A stretch of 64,000 bases of DNA from Herbihabitans rhizosphaerae (GCF_004216555.1 NZ_SGWQ01000019.1:1-64000), one strand, 5' to 3'; counted from the stretch's first letter, positions 35,238 through 43,913 are shown. Notes: a model not told the origin generated them from the letters alone. Numbers and translations: made by a program.

Positions 35238-36059
35238 ATGCTTCGTCGCCGTCGGCCCGTCGTGACAGGGCCGGTCCGCCCGCCTGATCCGCACCCGTCC
35301 GGTGCGCGTCCGCCCGAGATCCCGGCCGAGTTCGTGCCGCGCCACGTCGCGCTGGTGATGGACGGCAACGGACGCTGGGCCAACCAGCGCGGCCTGCCCA
35401 GGATCGAGGGGCACAAGCGCGGCGAGGCCGTGATGATCGACGTGGCCAGCGGCGCCGTGGAAATCGGCGTCAAATGGCTTTCGGTGTACGCGTTCTCCAC
35501 CGAGAACTGGAAACGCAGCCCCGACGAGGTGCGCTTCCTGATGGGCTTCAACCGCGACGTGATCCGCCGGCAGGTCGACTACCTCGGCTCGATCGGCGTG
35601 CGGATCCGCTGGGCCGGCCGCACCCCGAGGCTCTGGCGCAGCGTGATCAACGAGCTGCGTGACGCCGAGGAGCGCACCAAGAACAACGACGTGCTGAACA
35701 TGACCATGTGCGTCAACTACGGCGGGCGGGCCGAGATCGGCGACGCCGCGCGCGAGATCGCCCGGCTCGTCGCCGCCGGCAAGCTCAACCCCGACAAGGT
35801 GGACGAGCGCACGGTCGCCCGGCACATGTACCACCCGGAGATGCCGGACGTGGACATGTTCCTGCGGCCCTCCGGCGAGCAGCGCACGTCCAACTTCCTG
35901 CTGTGGCAGTCGGCGTACGCGGAAATGGTCTACCAGGACACGCTGTTCCCCGACTTCGACCGGCGCGACCTGTGGCGGGCGTGCGAGGCCTACGCCAGCC
36001 GCGACCGGCGGTTCGGTGCGGCGGTCGACGCGGCAACACCTTCGGAAGGACGTACATGA
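35238..36059 (+). CDS. uppS: Isoprenyl transferase / undecaprenyl diphosphate synthase
   Basis: 273 residues of a cis-prenyltransferase: [22 protein letters not shown] with the catalytic Asp, [17 protein letters not shown], and the C-terminal [20 protein letters not shown] (RxSGE). It builds the polyprenyl carrier lipid for cell-wall synthesis, by cis-condensation of isopentenyl diphosphate. In actinobacteria the uppS downstream of recO makes the long-chain (decaprenyl-type) product. ATG 35238 is supported by the leaderless promoter. Stop overlaps the next ATG. Confidence 0.96.
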   Translation: MLRRRRPVVTGPVRPPDPHPSGARPPEIPAEFVPRHVALVMDGNGRWANQRGLPRIEGHKRGEAVMIDVASGAVEIGVKWLSVYAFSTENWKRSPDEVRFLMGFNRDVIRRQVDYLGSIGVRIRWAGRTPRLWRSVINELRDAEERTKNNDVLNMTMCVNYGGRAEIGDAAREIARLVAAGKLNPDKVDERTVARHMYHPEMPDVDMFLRPSGEQRTSNFLLWQSAYAEMVYQDTLFPDFDRRDLWRACEAYASRDRRFGAAVDAATPSEGRT

Positions 36060-36475
36060 CCGACGAGGCGAAGCGGACCGCCGACACGATGGCCGCCGCG
36101 CGCGAGGCACTCGAGGTGTTCCACGAGGTGCACGTCGACGACGACGGCGCGCTGACCTTCCGGCACGGCGAGGTGCCGTGCGCCGTGCAGGTCATGGAAC
36201 TCTCCGAGGGGCTGACCGTGCTCAGCCTCACCTGCGTGGTGGCCTGGGACCTGCCCAACAGCGCCGACACAGCCGTCGCGGTGGCAGAACGCGCAGGTCA
36301 GGGCCTGTTCGGCACGCTCGGCGCGGTGCGCAACGACAAGGGCATGGACGTGACCCTGCGTTACGCCTTCCCGGCCGAGGGGCTCGGCTCGGCCGCGCTC
36401 GGCACCCTGCTGATGCTGGTCGTGTCCACCGCGTCGCAGGTGCGCGGAGAGCTACTTATGGCGGCAGACGCATGA
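36056..36475 (+). CDS. YbjN-domain protein
   Basis: 139 residues of soluble alpha/beta protein ([60 protein letters not shown]), a pattern like YbjN/type III chaperone-like domains common in actinobacteria. ATG 36056 overlaps the uppS stop (ATGA), so it is co-translated with uppS. Role unknown; no catalytic residues stand out. Confidence 0.8.
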   Translation: MTDEAKRTADTMAAAREALEVFHEVHVDDDGALTFRHGEVPCAVQVMELSEGLTVLSLTCVVAWDLPNSADTAVAVAERAGQGLFGTLGAVRNDKGMDVTLRYAFPAEGLGSAALGTLLMLVVSTASQVRGELLMAADA

Positions 36476-36503
36476 CTGCATGGACTGGCACAATCCCGAT
36501 CTG

Positions 36504-37544
36504 ATGACTTCAGTCGCCCAGAAGCCGCAGGCGCCCGATCAGCCGCCGCGGCGCGGTTTCCGGATCACCTCCCTCGAGGTGCTCTCCATACTGCTGATCG
36601 TCGCGCTGCTCGGCCGTGAATGGCTGGCATCGCTGATCGCGCCCGACTCTGGCCAGTTCTCGGCGACCGTGCGCACGGCGTCCACCGTGTTCGTCGCGGT
36701 GTGTGCGCAGGCGCTGCCGTTCCTGGTGCTCGGGGTGCTGATCAGCGCGTCCATCGCCGCCTTCGTGCCGGCCAGCGCGCTGCGTAAGGTGCTGCCCAAG
36801 CGGTCGGCGCTGGCCGTGCCGGTGGCCGGCGCGGCGGGTATCGCGCTGCCCGGCTGCGAGTGCGCCTCGGTGCCGGTGGCCCGCCGGCTGATGCAGCGTG
36901 GTGTCGCCCCCGCCGTGGCGCTGACGTTCCTGCTCGCCGCGCCCGCCGTGAACCCCGTGGTGATCGTGTCGACCGCGGTGGCGTTCCCCAACGACCCGGA
37001 GATGCCGCTGGCCCGGTTCCTCGGCTCGCTGCTCACCGCGGTGGGCATGGGCTGGCTGTGGGCGCGGTTCGGCAAGCTCGAGTGGATCGCCGAGCGGGCG
37101 CTCAAGCGGCTGCCGGAAAAGCAGGAGGGGCGCCGCTGGCTGGTGTTCGCCGACACCGCGCGCGGTGACCTGGTGGAGGCCGGCGGGTTCCTGGTGCTCG
37201 GCGCGCTGGTCGCGGCGGTGCTCAAGGTCGTGGTGCCGGCGAGCTGGATGAGCGCGCTCGGGTCCGACGTGGTGCTCGGCGTGATCGTGATGGCCGTACT
37301 CGCCGTGGTGCTCGCCCTGTGCAGCGAGGCGGACGCGTTCGTCGCGGCGGCGGCCTACTCGCTGCCGCTGCTGCCGAAGTTGGTGTTCCTGGTCGTCGGG
37401 CCCGCCGTGGACGTGAAGCTGGTGGCGATGCAGGCAGGCACGTTCGGGCGCTCGTTCGCGCTCCGGTTCGCGCCGCTGACGTTCGTGGTGGCCCTGCTCA
37501 GCGCGATCGGCGTCGGGCTCCTGGTGTTCGGAGGTGCCGGATGA
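36504..37544 (+). CDS. Permease, DUF318/ArsP-2 family
   Basis: 346 residues, about eight TM helices in two repeats with the family motifs ALPFLVLGVLISASIAAF, ALPGCECASVPVARRLMQRG (the Cys-rich loop) and AVLALCSEADAFVAAA. The permease pairs with the following TIGR03943 protein (ATGA overlap), as in the YcgR/YcgQ systems. Such pairs are linked to metal supply and are often Zur-controlled, and zur lies 1.5 kb away, so a role in zinc or metallophore handling is a reasonable guess. ATG 36504 (MTSVAQKP) is preferred over 36480; neither has a strong ribosome site. Confidence 0.85.
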   Translation: MTSVAQKPQAPDQPPRRGFRITSLEVLSILLIVALLGREWLASLIAPDSGQFSATVRTASTVFVAVCAQALPFLVLGVLISASIAAFVPASALRKVLPKRSALAVPVAGAAGIALPGCECASVPVARRLMQRGVAPAVALTFLLAAPAVNPVVIVSTAVAFPNDPEMPLARFLGSLLTAVGMGWLWARFGKLEWIAERALKRLPEKQEGRRWLVFADTARGDLVEAGGFLVLGALVAAVLKVVVPASWMSALGSDVVLGVIVMAVLAVVLALCSEADAFVAAAAYSLPLLPKLVFLVVGPAVDVKLVAMQAGTFGRSFALRFAPLTFVVALLSAIGVGLLVFGGAG

Positions 37545-38326
37545 GGCGTGAGACCGGGAACATCCTGCTGCTGCTCCTGGGCGGCGCGCTGCTGAAAATC
37601 TCGCTCGGCGGCAGCTACCTGAACTACGTGAAGCCGTCGCAGCAGCCGTTCCTGATCGCGGCCGGCTTCATCATGGTGGGGCTCGCCGTGGTGTCGATCG
37701 TGCGTGACCTGGTGGGCAGCGCGCGCCCGAAGCCCGAGGCGCGGGCCGTCCGGTTCGGCGCGGACGGTCAGGCTCTGCCGGCCGCCGACGACGCGCACGA
37801 CCACGACGATCATGACGGCCACGAGGGCCACGACCACAAGACGCACACCACCTGGATGCTGCTGCTGCCCGTGCTCGCGGTGTTCCTGATCGCGCCGCCG
37901 GCACTGGGCGCCGACTCGGTGAACCGGGACGAAGGGCGGGCGGTGCGGCAGCCGGCCGGCCAGTTCGCGCCGCTGCCGGGCAACGAGGTGATCAGCATCA
38001 AGGTGAGCGACTTCGCCGCGCGCGGGGCCTGGGACACCACCGGCACGCTGGTCGGCAAGAAGGTCAAGATGATCGGGTTCGTGGCCAACCGGGACGGTGT
38101 CCCGTACCTGGCCAGGATGGTGATCGGCTGCTGTGCCGCGGACGCGTTCGCGGCCAAGGTCAAGCTCGAGGGCCAGGACCTGCAGGGCCTGCGCAACGAC
38201 TCGTGGATCGAGGTCGTCGGTCAGCTCCGGCCGGGCACGGCCACCGAGCACAACGGGTACGTGTCAACGCTCGACGTCATCGAGGTGCGGCCCGCCACCG
38301 CACCCGGCGACCCGTACGAGTCCTGA
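37541..38326 (+). CDS. TIGR03943 family membrane protein, permease partner
   Basis: 261 residues: two TM helices at ~8-70, a His/Asp-rich cytoplasmic or external loop with a run of HDHDDHDGHEGHDH type residues (about residues 85-105, nine His), a third TM helix, then a soluble DUF1980-like domain with VKMIGFVANRDG, a Cys pair in MVIGCCAADAF and VEVVGQL-like strands. The His-rich loop suggests zinc binding. It is translated with the upstream permease through an ATGA overlap. Confidence 0.86.
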   Translation: MRRETGNILLLLLGGALLKISLGGSYLNYVKPSQQPFLIAAGFIMVGLAVVSIVRDLVGSARPKPEARAVRFGADGQALPAADDAHDHDDHDGHEGHDHKTHTTWMLLLPVLAVFLIAPPALGADSVNRDEGRAVRQPAGQFAPLPGNEVISIKVSDFAARGAWDTTGTLVGKKVKMIGFVANRDGVPYLARMVIGCCAADAFAAKVKLEGQDLQGLRNDSWIEVVGQLRPGTATEHNGYVSTLDVIEVRPATAPGDPYES

Positions 38327-38338
38327 GGCTCTGTTCCG

Positions 38339-39019
38339 TCAGTCGTTGACCATGGCAATCGTGAAGCCGTCGTAGCCCTTGCTGCCGACGGTCTGGATCG
38401 CGGTGGCGGTGACCTTCGGCTCCGCCTTGATCTCCTCGTGCAGGCGGCGCACGCCGAGCACGGCCGGGTCGTCGCTGTCCGGGTCGGCGACCGTGCCGTT
38501 GCGGACCACGTTGTCCACGATGATCACGCTGCCCGGCCGGGAAAGCTTCACCGCCCACCCGAAGTACTCGGGGATGTTGGCCTTGTCGGCGTCGATGAAC
38601 GTGAGGTCGAACGGGCCGTGGCCCTCCGCGGCGAGTTGGGGCAGCGTGTCCAGCGCCGGGCCGACCCGCACCTCGGTCTTGTCCGCCAGGCCGGCGCGCT
38701 GGAGGTTCGCGGTGGCCACCTCGGCGTGCTTCGGGTCGTACTCCAGCGTGATCAGCTGGCCGTCGGCGGGCAGCGCGCGGCCGAGCCAGATCGTGCTGTA
38801 GCCGCCGAGCGTGCCGATCTCCAGGATGTTCGACGCACCGCGGATCAGCGCGATCAGGTTCAGCAGCTTGCCCTGGTTCGGCGCCACGTTGATGGCCGGC
38901 AGACCGGCCGCCTCGCTGGCCCGCAACGCCTCGTCGAGCGCGGCGTCCGCCGGCACGAGGGTATCGGTCAGGTACTGGTCAACGGTGTTCCACTGAACCC
39001 ACTGCTCGTGCGACGTCAC
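38339..39019 (-). CDS. O-methyltransferase, class I SAM-dependent (CCoAOMT-like)
   Basis: 226 residues of the O-methyltransferase family 3 type: motif I ILEIGTLGGYSTIWLGRAL, VRVGPALDTLP, FIDADKANIPEYF (metal and catalytic Asp) and DNVVRNGTV. Such enzymes methylate catechol-like hydroxyls with Mg2+; substrates in actinomycetes are usually antibiotics or small phenolics. The start at 39019 is a GTG. Two TGGACTGTC repeats (39048-39056, 39062-39070) lie in the spacer to zur. It is not part of the zinc genes. Confidence 0.92.
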   Translation of the reverse strand: MTSHEQWVQWNTVDQYLTDTLVPADAALDEALRASEAAGLPAINVAPNQGKLLNLIALIRGASNILEIGTLGGYSTIWLGRALPADGQLITLEYDPKHAEVATANLQRAGLADKTEVRVGPALDTLPQLAAEGHGPFDLTFIDADKANIPEYFGWAVKLSRPGSVIIVDNVVRNGTVADPDSDDPAVLGVRRLHEEIKAEPKVTATAIQTVGSKGYDGFTIAMVND

Positions 39020-39082
39020 GATTCCCGTATCCCCTCACCGTCCGAATTGGACTGTCTGTTGTGGACTGTCAACTGTGGTTGA

Positions 39083-39508
39083 TCAGGTCTTCTTCGCGCA
39101 GTCCGCGCAGGTTCCGAAGATCTCGACGGTGTGGCTCAACTGGGAGAATCCGTGCTCGACGGCCACCCGGTCAGCCCACCGCTCCACGGCAGGGCCCTCC
39201 ACCTCGACGGTGTAGCCGCAGGACCGGCACACCAGGTGGTGGTGATGGTGACTGGAACACCGGCGGTAGATCGCCTCGCCGGAGTCGGTGCGCAGCACGT
39301 CGATCTCGCCGGCGTCGGCCAGCGACTGCAGCGTGCGGTAGACCGTGGTCAGGCCGATGCCCTCACCCCGGTTGCGCAGTTCCTCGTGCAACTCCTGCGC
39401 GGATCGGAAGTCCTCGACCTGCTCCAGCAGGTTCGCCACGGCGGCGCGCTGCTTGGTCGCGCGGATGCCGGGCACGCTCGGCGAGTTGGTGCGCTCGACT
39501 CGGGTCAC
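39083..39508 (-). CDS. zur: Zinc uptake regulator, Fur family (Zur)
   Basis: 141 residues: winged-helix DNA-binding domain (GIRATKQRAAVANLLE; GLTTVYRTLQSLADAGEIDVL) and a dimerisation domain with CSSHHHHHLVCRSCG and a C-terminal CADC, giving the structural CxxC pairs and the His-rich zinc site. It represses zinc-uptake genes when zinc is bound. GTG 39508 overlaps the arsR stop by four bases, the same arsR-zur order as smtB-furB in mycobacteria. The assignment as Zur and not Fur rests on this pairing. Confidence 0.94.
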   Translation of the reverse strand: MTRVERTNSPSVPGIRATKQRAAVANLLEQVEDFRSAQELHEELRNRGEGIGLTTVYRTLQSLADAGEIDVLRTDSGEAIYRRCSSHHHHHLVCRSCGYTVEVEGPAVERWADRVAVEHGFSQLSHTVEIFGTCADCAKKT

Positions 39509-39897
39509 CGGGATATGCCCTCCTCGACGTGGGTGACCGCGTCCACGACGATGTGCGACAGGTGTTCGTCGACCAGACGGTAGAGCACCTCGCGGCCGTG
39601 TCGTTCACCGTGCACAACGCCGGCGGCCTTGAGTACTCGCAGGTGCTGGCTGATCAGTGGCTGCGCGACACCGAGCGCCTCCACGAGTTCGTGGACGCAC
39701 CGGTCGCCTTCCCGTAACTGGAGCACGATCGCGATCCGGACCGGTGCGGCGAGCGCCCGCAGCAGCTCTCCCGCCGCGGCCAGCGACTGTGCCGGAATCG
39801 CGACGACCGTCTGCTTCGTCGGACGCCCCGGCGTGTGCACGTGCTCGGCGTCCAGCCCCGCGGGTGGGACGGTAGCTTCCGAGCTCACGGGCGACAT
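39505..39897 (-). CDS. ArsR/SmtB-family metal-sensing repressor
   Basis: 130 residues: winged helix (LRALAAPVRIAIVLQL; GVAQPLISQHLRVLKAAGVV) with the alpha-5 zinc site near the C-terminus. Asp110, His112, His123 and Glu126 (DEH...THVEE) have the same spacing as SmtB residues 104, 106, 117 and 120. Zinc binding should release it from DNA. It heads the arsR-zur operon, with a palindromic operator candidate at 39942-39954. In mycobacteria SmtB derepresses zur when zinc is high. Confidence 0.94.
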   Translation of the reverse strand: MSPVSSEATVPPAGLDAEHVHTPGRPTKQTVVAIPAQSLAAAGELLRALAAPVRIAIVLQLREGDRCVHELVEALGVAQPLISQHLRVLKAAGVVHGERHGREVLYRLVDEHLSHIVVDAVTHVEEGISR

Positions 39898-39941
39898 GGT
39901 CCTCTCCTGACGGCCGGCGGCCGCACCCGCCGGTATGTGCT

Positions 39942-39954
39942 GATGTTCAACATC
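39942..39954. promoter_or_regulatory. Palindromic operator candidate for the SmtB-like repressor
   Basis: GATGTT-C-AACATC, a 13-base inverted repeat 45 bases before the arsR start, with A/T-rich arms unlike the surrounding GC-rich sequence. It matches the size and style of ArsR/SmtB operators, though not their exact consensus. Confidence 0.5.
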
Positions 39955-39993
39955 CTAGGCGCGTTCGGTATTTCCCGGACGGATCGTCGCCTG

Positions 39994-40296
39994 TTACGAC
40001 CGCGTCGCCACCACCACGGCGACCGCGATCAGTATCAACAGCACCAGGACCCGGCTTCCGCGCTGCGCCGGCGTCAGCGTCGACCAGGTGCCCGCGAGCA
40101 GGCCGGCCACACCAAGTGCCAGCACGCCGAGCAGCGCCGCGCCCACGACGCCGCCGACCAGAACGCCGGCCGCGAACAGCCCGATCACCACCACGAAGGC
40201 GGCGATCGGCGGCACCGAGGCGAGTGGGCCCTTGCCCGCGACCAGCGGTGCGCGCAGGGAATCACGCCGCACCCTGCGGGACGCTCTCTGGGACAC
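39994..40296 (-). CDS. Small membrane protein
   Basis: 100 residues: a basic N-terminus (MSQRASRRVRRDS), then three hydrophobic segments (VPPIAAFVVVIGLFAAGVLV, GAALLGVLALGVAGLLAG, GSRVLVLLILIAVAVVVATR). It resembles the short DUF6703-type proteins found next to arsR/zur in related genomes, but I cannot confirm the family. It is divergent from the ABM-domain gene and lies beyond the arsR operator. Confidence 0.75.
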   Translation of the reverse strand: MSQRASRRVRRDSLRAPLVAGKGPLASVPPIAAFVVVIGLFAAGVLVGGVVGAALLGVLALGVAGLLAGTWSTLTPAQRGSRVLVLLILIAVAVVVATRS

Positions 40297-40368
40297 CCGC
40301 GCCTCCTTCGCCGTCGCGCTCTGCGACTACCGTGCACCATCTTTCCATTCGCCACGAAGGAGGGCGTC

Positions 40369-40761
40369 GTGCTGGTCGTCTGCCGGTTCACCGTGCCGGA
40401 GTCCTCGGCGGCGGAGTTCACCGCGAGGGCGTCCCGCGCACTGGAGCTGCTGACCGCGGCGCGCGGTTGCGTGCGCGGTGTGCTGGGGCGGTCCACGGAG
40501 ACGTCCGGGCGGCCGGGCCAGCGGTGGGTGCTCACCGTCGAGTTCGAGTCGGTGGCGGCCTACCGCAGGGCCATGTCGCCGTTCGAGGTGCGCGAGCATG
40601 TCATTCCGTTGCTCTCCGAAGCCGACACCACCGAGGAGTCGGGGTACGAGGTCGTGATCACCGCCGCCGGTGGCGTGGCGGCGTCGCGTACGAGCCTGGT
40701 CGCGGCCGACGCGGAGACGGTCCGGCCTGGTGAGGGAGCCGGCCCCAGCGCAGCCCGCTGA
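40369..40761 (+). CDS. Antibiotic biosynthesis monooxygenase (ABM)-domain protein
   Basis: 130 residues. The first ~95 form a ferredoxin-like ABM domain (LVVCRFTVPESSAAEFTARASRALELL, GCVRGVLGRSTE, VLTVEFESVAAYRRAM), with a tail of ~30 Ala/Gly-rich residues. Members are small heme-degrading or quinol monooxygenases, or have no known function. GTG 40369 follows GAAGGAGGG. Position beside arsR-zur is the slot where glyS lies in mycobacteria. Confidence 0.82.
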   Translation: MLVVCRFTVPESSAAEFTARASRALELLTAARGCVRGVLGRSTETSGRPGQRWVLTVEFESVAAYRRAMSPFEVREHVIPLLSEADTTEESGYEVVITAAGGVAASRTSLVAADAETVRPGEGAGPSAAR

Positions 40762-40874
40762 AGCTCTCCCACGACGGGCGATCATTGGCCGCACCAACAT
40801 GCCGGTGACAGCCCGCGATTGTGTAGCGTGCCCTTCGCGCTCAGTGTTCGTCATGATGCGAGGAAGGCACCCAC

Positions 40875-41567
40875 ATGGGGGACTACCCGTCCTACGATTC
40901 CGGCCCCGCCTACCCCGAGGAGCAGCGGGGCAACGGGTCGAACCGCCGGTGGCTGCTGGCCCTGGTCGGCATCGTCCTCGTGATCGGTCTGGTCGTTGGT
41001 GGGGCGTTCGCGCTCGGCGGCGGGGACGACCCCCAGCCGGCCGCGGACACCGGGCCGCAGACCTCCACGACGCAGGAGACGACGCAGAGCGAGGCGCCTC
41101 CGCCGCCTCCGCCGGGCCAGCCACCGGGCACGATCCGGCTGCCCGAGGGCGGCACCGCCAAGTTGGTGCGCCGCGAGCTCACCTCCGACGGCACCCTGCC
41201 CATCCCGGACGGGTTGGACGAGGCGACCTGGTGGGGTGCCGGACTGGGCGCGCCCAAGGGTGCGTCGCTGCTGTCCGGGCATGTCAACTGGAAGGGCAAG
41301 AAGGGCCCGTTCGACGAGCTGTGGCGGCAAAAGGTCGGCCAGCGCGTCGAGGTCGTGGACGCCAAGGGCGCCAAGTGGGTCTACAAGGTCTCCGAGATCG
41401 TCACGGTGGACAAGCACGAGCTGCCCGCCAAGGCCGAGAAGCTCTTCGGCCAGAACGGTCCGCACCGGCTGGTCCTGGTGACCTGCGGCGGCGAGTACGT
41501 CGGCGGCACCGACGGCTACAAGGACAACCGCATCATCGTCGCCGAGCTGATTTCCCGGCCGGTCTGA
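40875..41567 (+). CDS. Class F sortase
   Basis: 230 residues: a cytoplasmic start, one TM helix (~27-48), a Thr/Pro-rich linker (~52-85), then the sortase domain. Catalytic residues are His136 (LLSGHVNWK), Cys204 (VLVTCGGEY) and Arg219 (DNRIIVAE), all in the right order. Class F sortases are actinobacterial cysteine transpeptidases anchoring proteins to the cell wall. The short GTIRLPEGG after the linker is typical. GAGGAAGG precedes the ATG. No LPXTG substrate was seen next to it. Confidence 0.93.
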   Translation: MGDYPSYDSGPAYPEEQRGNGSNRRWLLALVGIVLVIGLVVGGAFALGGGDDPQPAADTGPQTSTTQETTQSEAPPPPPPGQPPGTIRLPEGGTAKLVRRELTSDGTLPIPDGLDEATWWGAGLGAPKGASLLSGHVNWKGKKGPFDELWRQKVGQRVEVVDAKGAKWVYKVSEIVTVDKHELPAKAEKLFGQNGPHRLVLVTCGGEYVGGTDGYKDNRIIVAELISRPV

Positions 41568-41581
41568 CGCGCCCGTGATGA

Positions 41582-42091
41582 TCACTGTCCCTCCTCCCGG
41601 TGACCGGACGGGCAGGGTTGCTCGAGGACCTGCTTGGCGGCGTCGATGACGCGTCGGCGGTAGGTGTCTCGAGGCACGCCCCAGTCCTCGCGCCAGTCGT
41701 CCAGTTCGCTGACCAACGCGACGAGCGGTCGCAGCGCGTCCGGGCCGTCGAGCCGGTCGAAGCCCTCGCACCAGACGAGCCGGCCACCCACCTCGGGTGC
41801 CACGTGGCCGTCGATGATGAGCTGGCACCACCAGCGGATGAGTTCCCAGCGCGCCGCGGTCGGGTCGGCGGGCAACGTGGACGCGAGGTCGAGTTCCTCG
41901 AGGACGCGCGCGAACAGGTCGTGTGCTTGGGGTGCCTCACCGCGACCGAGCCCGGCCAATTCGATGGCCGCCAGGCTGACGATCCCGGCGCGCAGCGTGC
42001 CGCGTGCGGCCTGGATGAGCTGATCAGAGTCGATGCGGTCGCCCAGCCGTTCTTCGATCGCGGTCATGCGCAGCCGCTGGATGGGGTCCAT
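41582..42091 (-). CDS. Conserved hypothetical protein
   Basis: About 169 residues, helical and acidic (MDPIQRLRMTAIEERLGDRIDSDQLIQAARG..., WCEGFDRLDGPDALRPLVALVSELDDWREDWG), without TM or signal segments. I do not recognise the family. An in-frame GTG at 42100 is an alternative start. It follows the AbiEi-like gene on the same strand with a 26-base gap and may be co-transcribed with it. Converges on the sortase gene. Confidence 0.65.
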   Translation of the reverse strand: MDPIQRLRMTAIEERLGDRIDSDQLIQAARGTLRAGIVSLAAIELAGLGRGEAPQAHDLFARVLEELDLASTLPADPTAARWELIRWWCQLIIDGHVAPEVGGRLVWCEGFDRLDGPDALRPLVALVSELDDWREDWGVPRDTYRRRVIDAAKQVLEQPCPSGHREEGQ

Positions 42092-42117
42092 GCCGGTCAC
42101 GTTGTCACCAACTCTCC

Positions 42118-43071
42118 CTAGGCGGCGATCACTGGTGGCGTGGGGTTGCCGGCGGCGACGGTGTGCGCCGTTCGGAGTTCCTGGATCACGCTTGCTGATT
42201 CCTCTTTGAGGCGTCGGATCGTGCTGTGGACGACGATCAGGCCTTGTTGGCGGAGTTCGGCGACTCGGCGCACGGCGGCGGCCGCGTTGGCCGGCGTCGG
42301 GTGGAAGTCGAAGCCGTCCAGGTCCCAGACCACGCCGAGATCGGGCCACCAGGCGTCGACCGTGCCGAACTCGTGGCCGGACTCGACGCGCAGTGGCACC
42401 GACCATCGCGGGTGGGGCAGGCCGGCCCTGGTGAGCAGGCGGCGCGCCCAGCCCTCGGCCACCGAGGTGACCCGCTCCTCGAACTCGATCAACACCGAGC
42501 GAGGCAACGCGGTGCCGCGCCGGCTGCCGCGATCGAGTTCGCGGAGCAGCTCCGACGGGTTGACTCGACCGCGCCGGATCACCTCGCCGAGCAGGGCGCC
42601 CACCTCCTCCCGCGAGGTCAGCCTGCGCGCCGTGTCCAGCGCGGCCCTTGGCAGCGGGGCGACCGGGAAATCGTTGCGGGACAACGGTTCCGGCAGCTTG
42701 TGCGTCCGCTCGACGAGTATTTGCGCCTCGCCGCGCACCTGCCGGCGATGGGGTACCAGCAGGTGCACGAGGCTGTTGGTGCCGTGCGGCGTGCGCAGGT
42801 CGTACAGTTGCAGCGCGTCGGGCCCGGTGACGACGGCGTCCGGACCGGCGTAGCGCAGCGCCGCCTGAATCATCTGCGCGCGGGACGGCCGCGCGTCGTC
42901 GAGCAGGACCACGCCGGACAGCAGGCGCCGCCACGGCCCGCCGGGTTTCAGTCGGCTCAGTACGGCTCTGCTGGTGATACCCAGCTCCAACAGCTCGGAC
43001 AGACGCGCCACCCGGTGCGGGAAGAGATCGGCGACGGCTTCGAGATCGAGGACTGCTCTGTTCTGTGTCAT
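42118..43071 (-). CDS. AbiEi-antitoxin-like / DUF559-type nuclease-fold protein
   Basis: 317 residues. The N-terminus (RVARLSELLELGITSRAVLSRLKPGGPWRRLLSGVVLLDD) resembles the winged-helix domain of type IV AbiEi antitoxins. The C-terminal half has a Vsr/DUF559-like restriction-fold signature (SGHEFGTVDAWWPDLGVVWDLDGFDFHPTP: E-x-x-D-x-x-W ... W-E/D-x-D). This two-domain build is common in high-GC actinobacteria and of unknown function. No toxin partner (AbiEii-type nucleotidyltransferase) lies next to it, so an abortive-infection role is not supported. Confidence 0.75.
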   Translation of the reverse strand: MTQNRAVLDLEAVADLFPHRVARLSELLELGITSRAVLSRLKPGGPWRRLLSGVVLLDDARPSRAQMIQAALRYAGPDAVVTGPDALQLYDLRTPHGTNSLVHLLVPHRRQVRGEAQILVERTHKLPEPLSRNDFPVAPLPRAALDTARRLTSREEVGALLGEVIRRGRVNPSELLRELDRGSRRGTALPRSVLIEFEERVTSVAEGWARRLLTRAGLPHPRWSVPLRVESGHEFGTVDAWWPDLGVVWDLDGFDFHPTPANAAAAVRRVAELRQQGLIVVHSTIRRLKEESASVIQELRTAHTVAAGNPTPPVIAA

Positions 43072-43209
43072 GCGACCAGCACAGCCGATGTCGACGCCCA
43101 GCGAAACCGGCCTTGATCAACTTGTGGATAACTCCGCCCTGTGGACAACTCTCTGGCGCGATCCGTCGCCCCGGCCTACCGTCGCCGGGGTGTCTGGGAA
43201 AATGCCGGG

Positions 43210-43869
43210 GTGACCCACTCCGCTCACGGTCGCGGCAGAAACCGGGGGAGGCTCCGGCTGGTGCGCCGGCTCCTCCTCGGCATGCTCATCGTGGGTGGCC
43301 TGGTGTTCGCCGGCACCGGCTTCCGGGTGTGGCAGGTGGCGCGGATCGACGACCGCTCGCACGCCGACGTGGTCATCGTGCTCGGCGCCGCGCAGTACCA
43401 GGGCCAGCCGTCGGCCGTGTTCGAAGCGCGCCTGCGCAAGGCGAAGCACCTCTACGACGCCGGGGTCGCCGAGCACGTGGTGACCACGGGCGGCCGGCAG
43501 GAGCGCGACCGGTACACCGAGGCCGAGGCCGGTTCCAAGTGGCTGCGCGCCAAGGGCGTGCCCTCCGACCGCACCGTGTCGGTCGGCGAGGGCAACGACA
43601 CCCTCGGCAGCCTGCGTGCCGTCGCCGACGCGGTGAAGGCGCGCGGCTGGCGGACGGCCGTGCTGGTCAGCGACCCCTGGCACTCCCTGCGCGCCAGGAC
43701 GATGGCCCGCGATGCCGGGCTCGACGCCTGGGTGTCGCCGACGCACAGCGGGCCCGTCGTCCAGACGCGCGAGCGGCAGTTCCGCTACATCTGGCGGGAG
43801 ACCCAGGCGCTGCTGTACTACCGGCTGACCAAGGCCTCGGCCGATCAGCTCGGCGCCGACCTGGGCTGA
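43210..43869 (+). CDS. YdcF/SanA-family membrane protein (DUF218)
   Basis: 219 residues: one TM helix near the N-terminus (~22-45) and a DUF218 domain (ADVVIVLGAAQYQGQPSAVFEARLRKAKHLYDAG, VTTGGRQERDRYTEAEAG, EGNDTLGSLRAV, VLVSDPWHSLRARTMA). Members act near the membrane in cell-envelope processes. GTG 43210 overlaps the stop of a seven-codon leaderless reading (43190-43213) that starts seven bases after a TACCGT box, so translation may be coupled to that mini-ORF. Confidence 0.88.
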   Translation: MTHSAHGRGRNRGRLRLVRRLLLGMLIVGGLVFAGTGFRVWQVARIDDRSHADVVIVLGAAQYQGQPSAVFEARLRKAKHLYDAGVAEHVVTTGGRQERDRYTEAEAGSKWLRAKGVPSDRTVSVGEGNDTLGSLRAVADAVKARGWRTAVLVSDPWHSLRARTMARDAGLDAWVSPTHSGPVVQTRERQFRYIWRETQALLYYRLTKASADQLGADLG

Positions 43870-43913
43870 CGTCCACCCGCGACGGCGGCCGGGTCGCGCT
43901 CGGGCCGCGCCAG

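Noticed and set aside
38327-40368. Zur boxes near the metal genes
   Set aside because: No sequence close to the actinobacterial Zur consensus was found by eye; only the ArsR-type palindrome at 39942.
42118-43071. Type IV abortive infection toxin-antitoxin system
   Set aside because: Only the AbiEi-like N-domain is present; there is no AbiEii-type nucleotidyltransferase beside it, and this protein type is common alone in actinobacteria.
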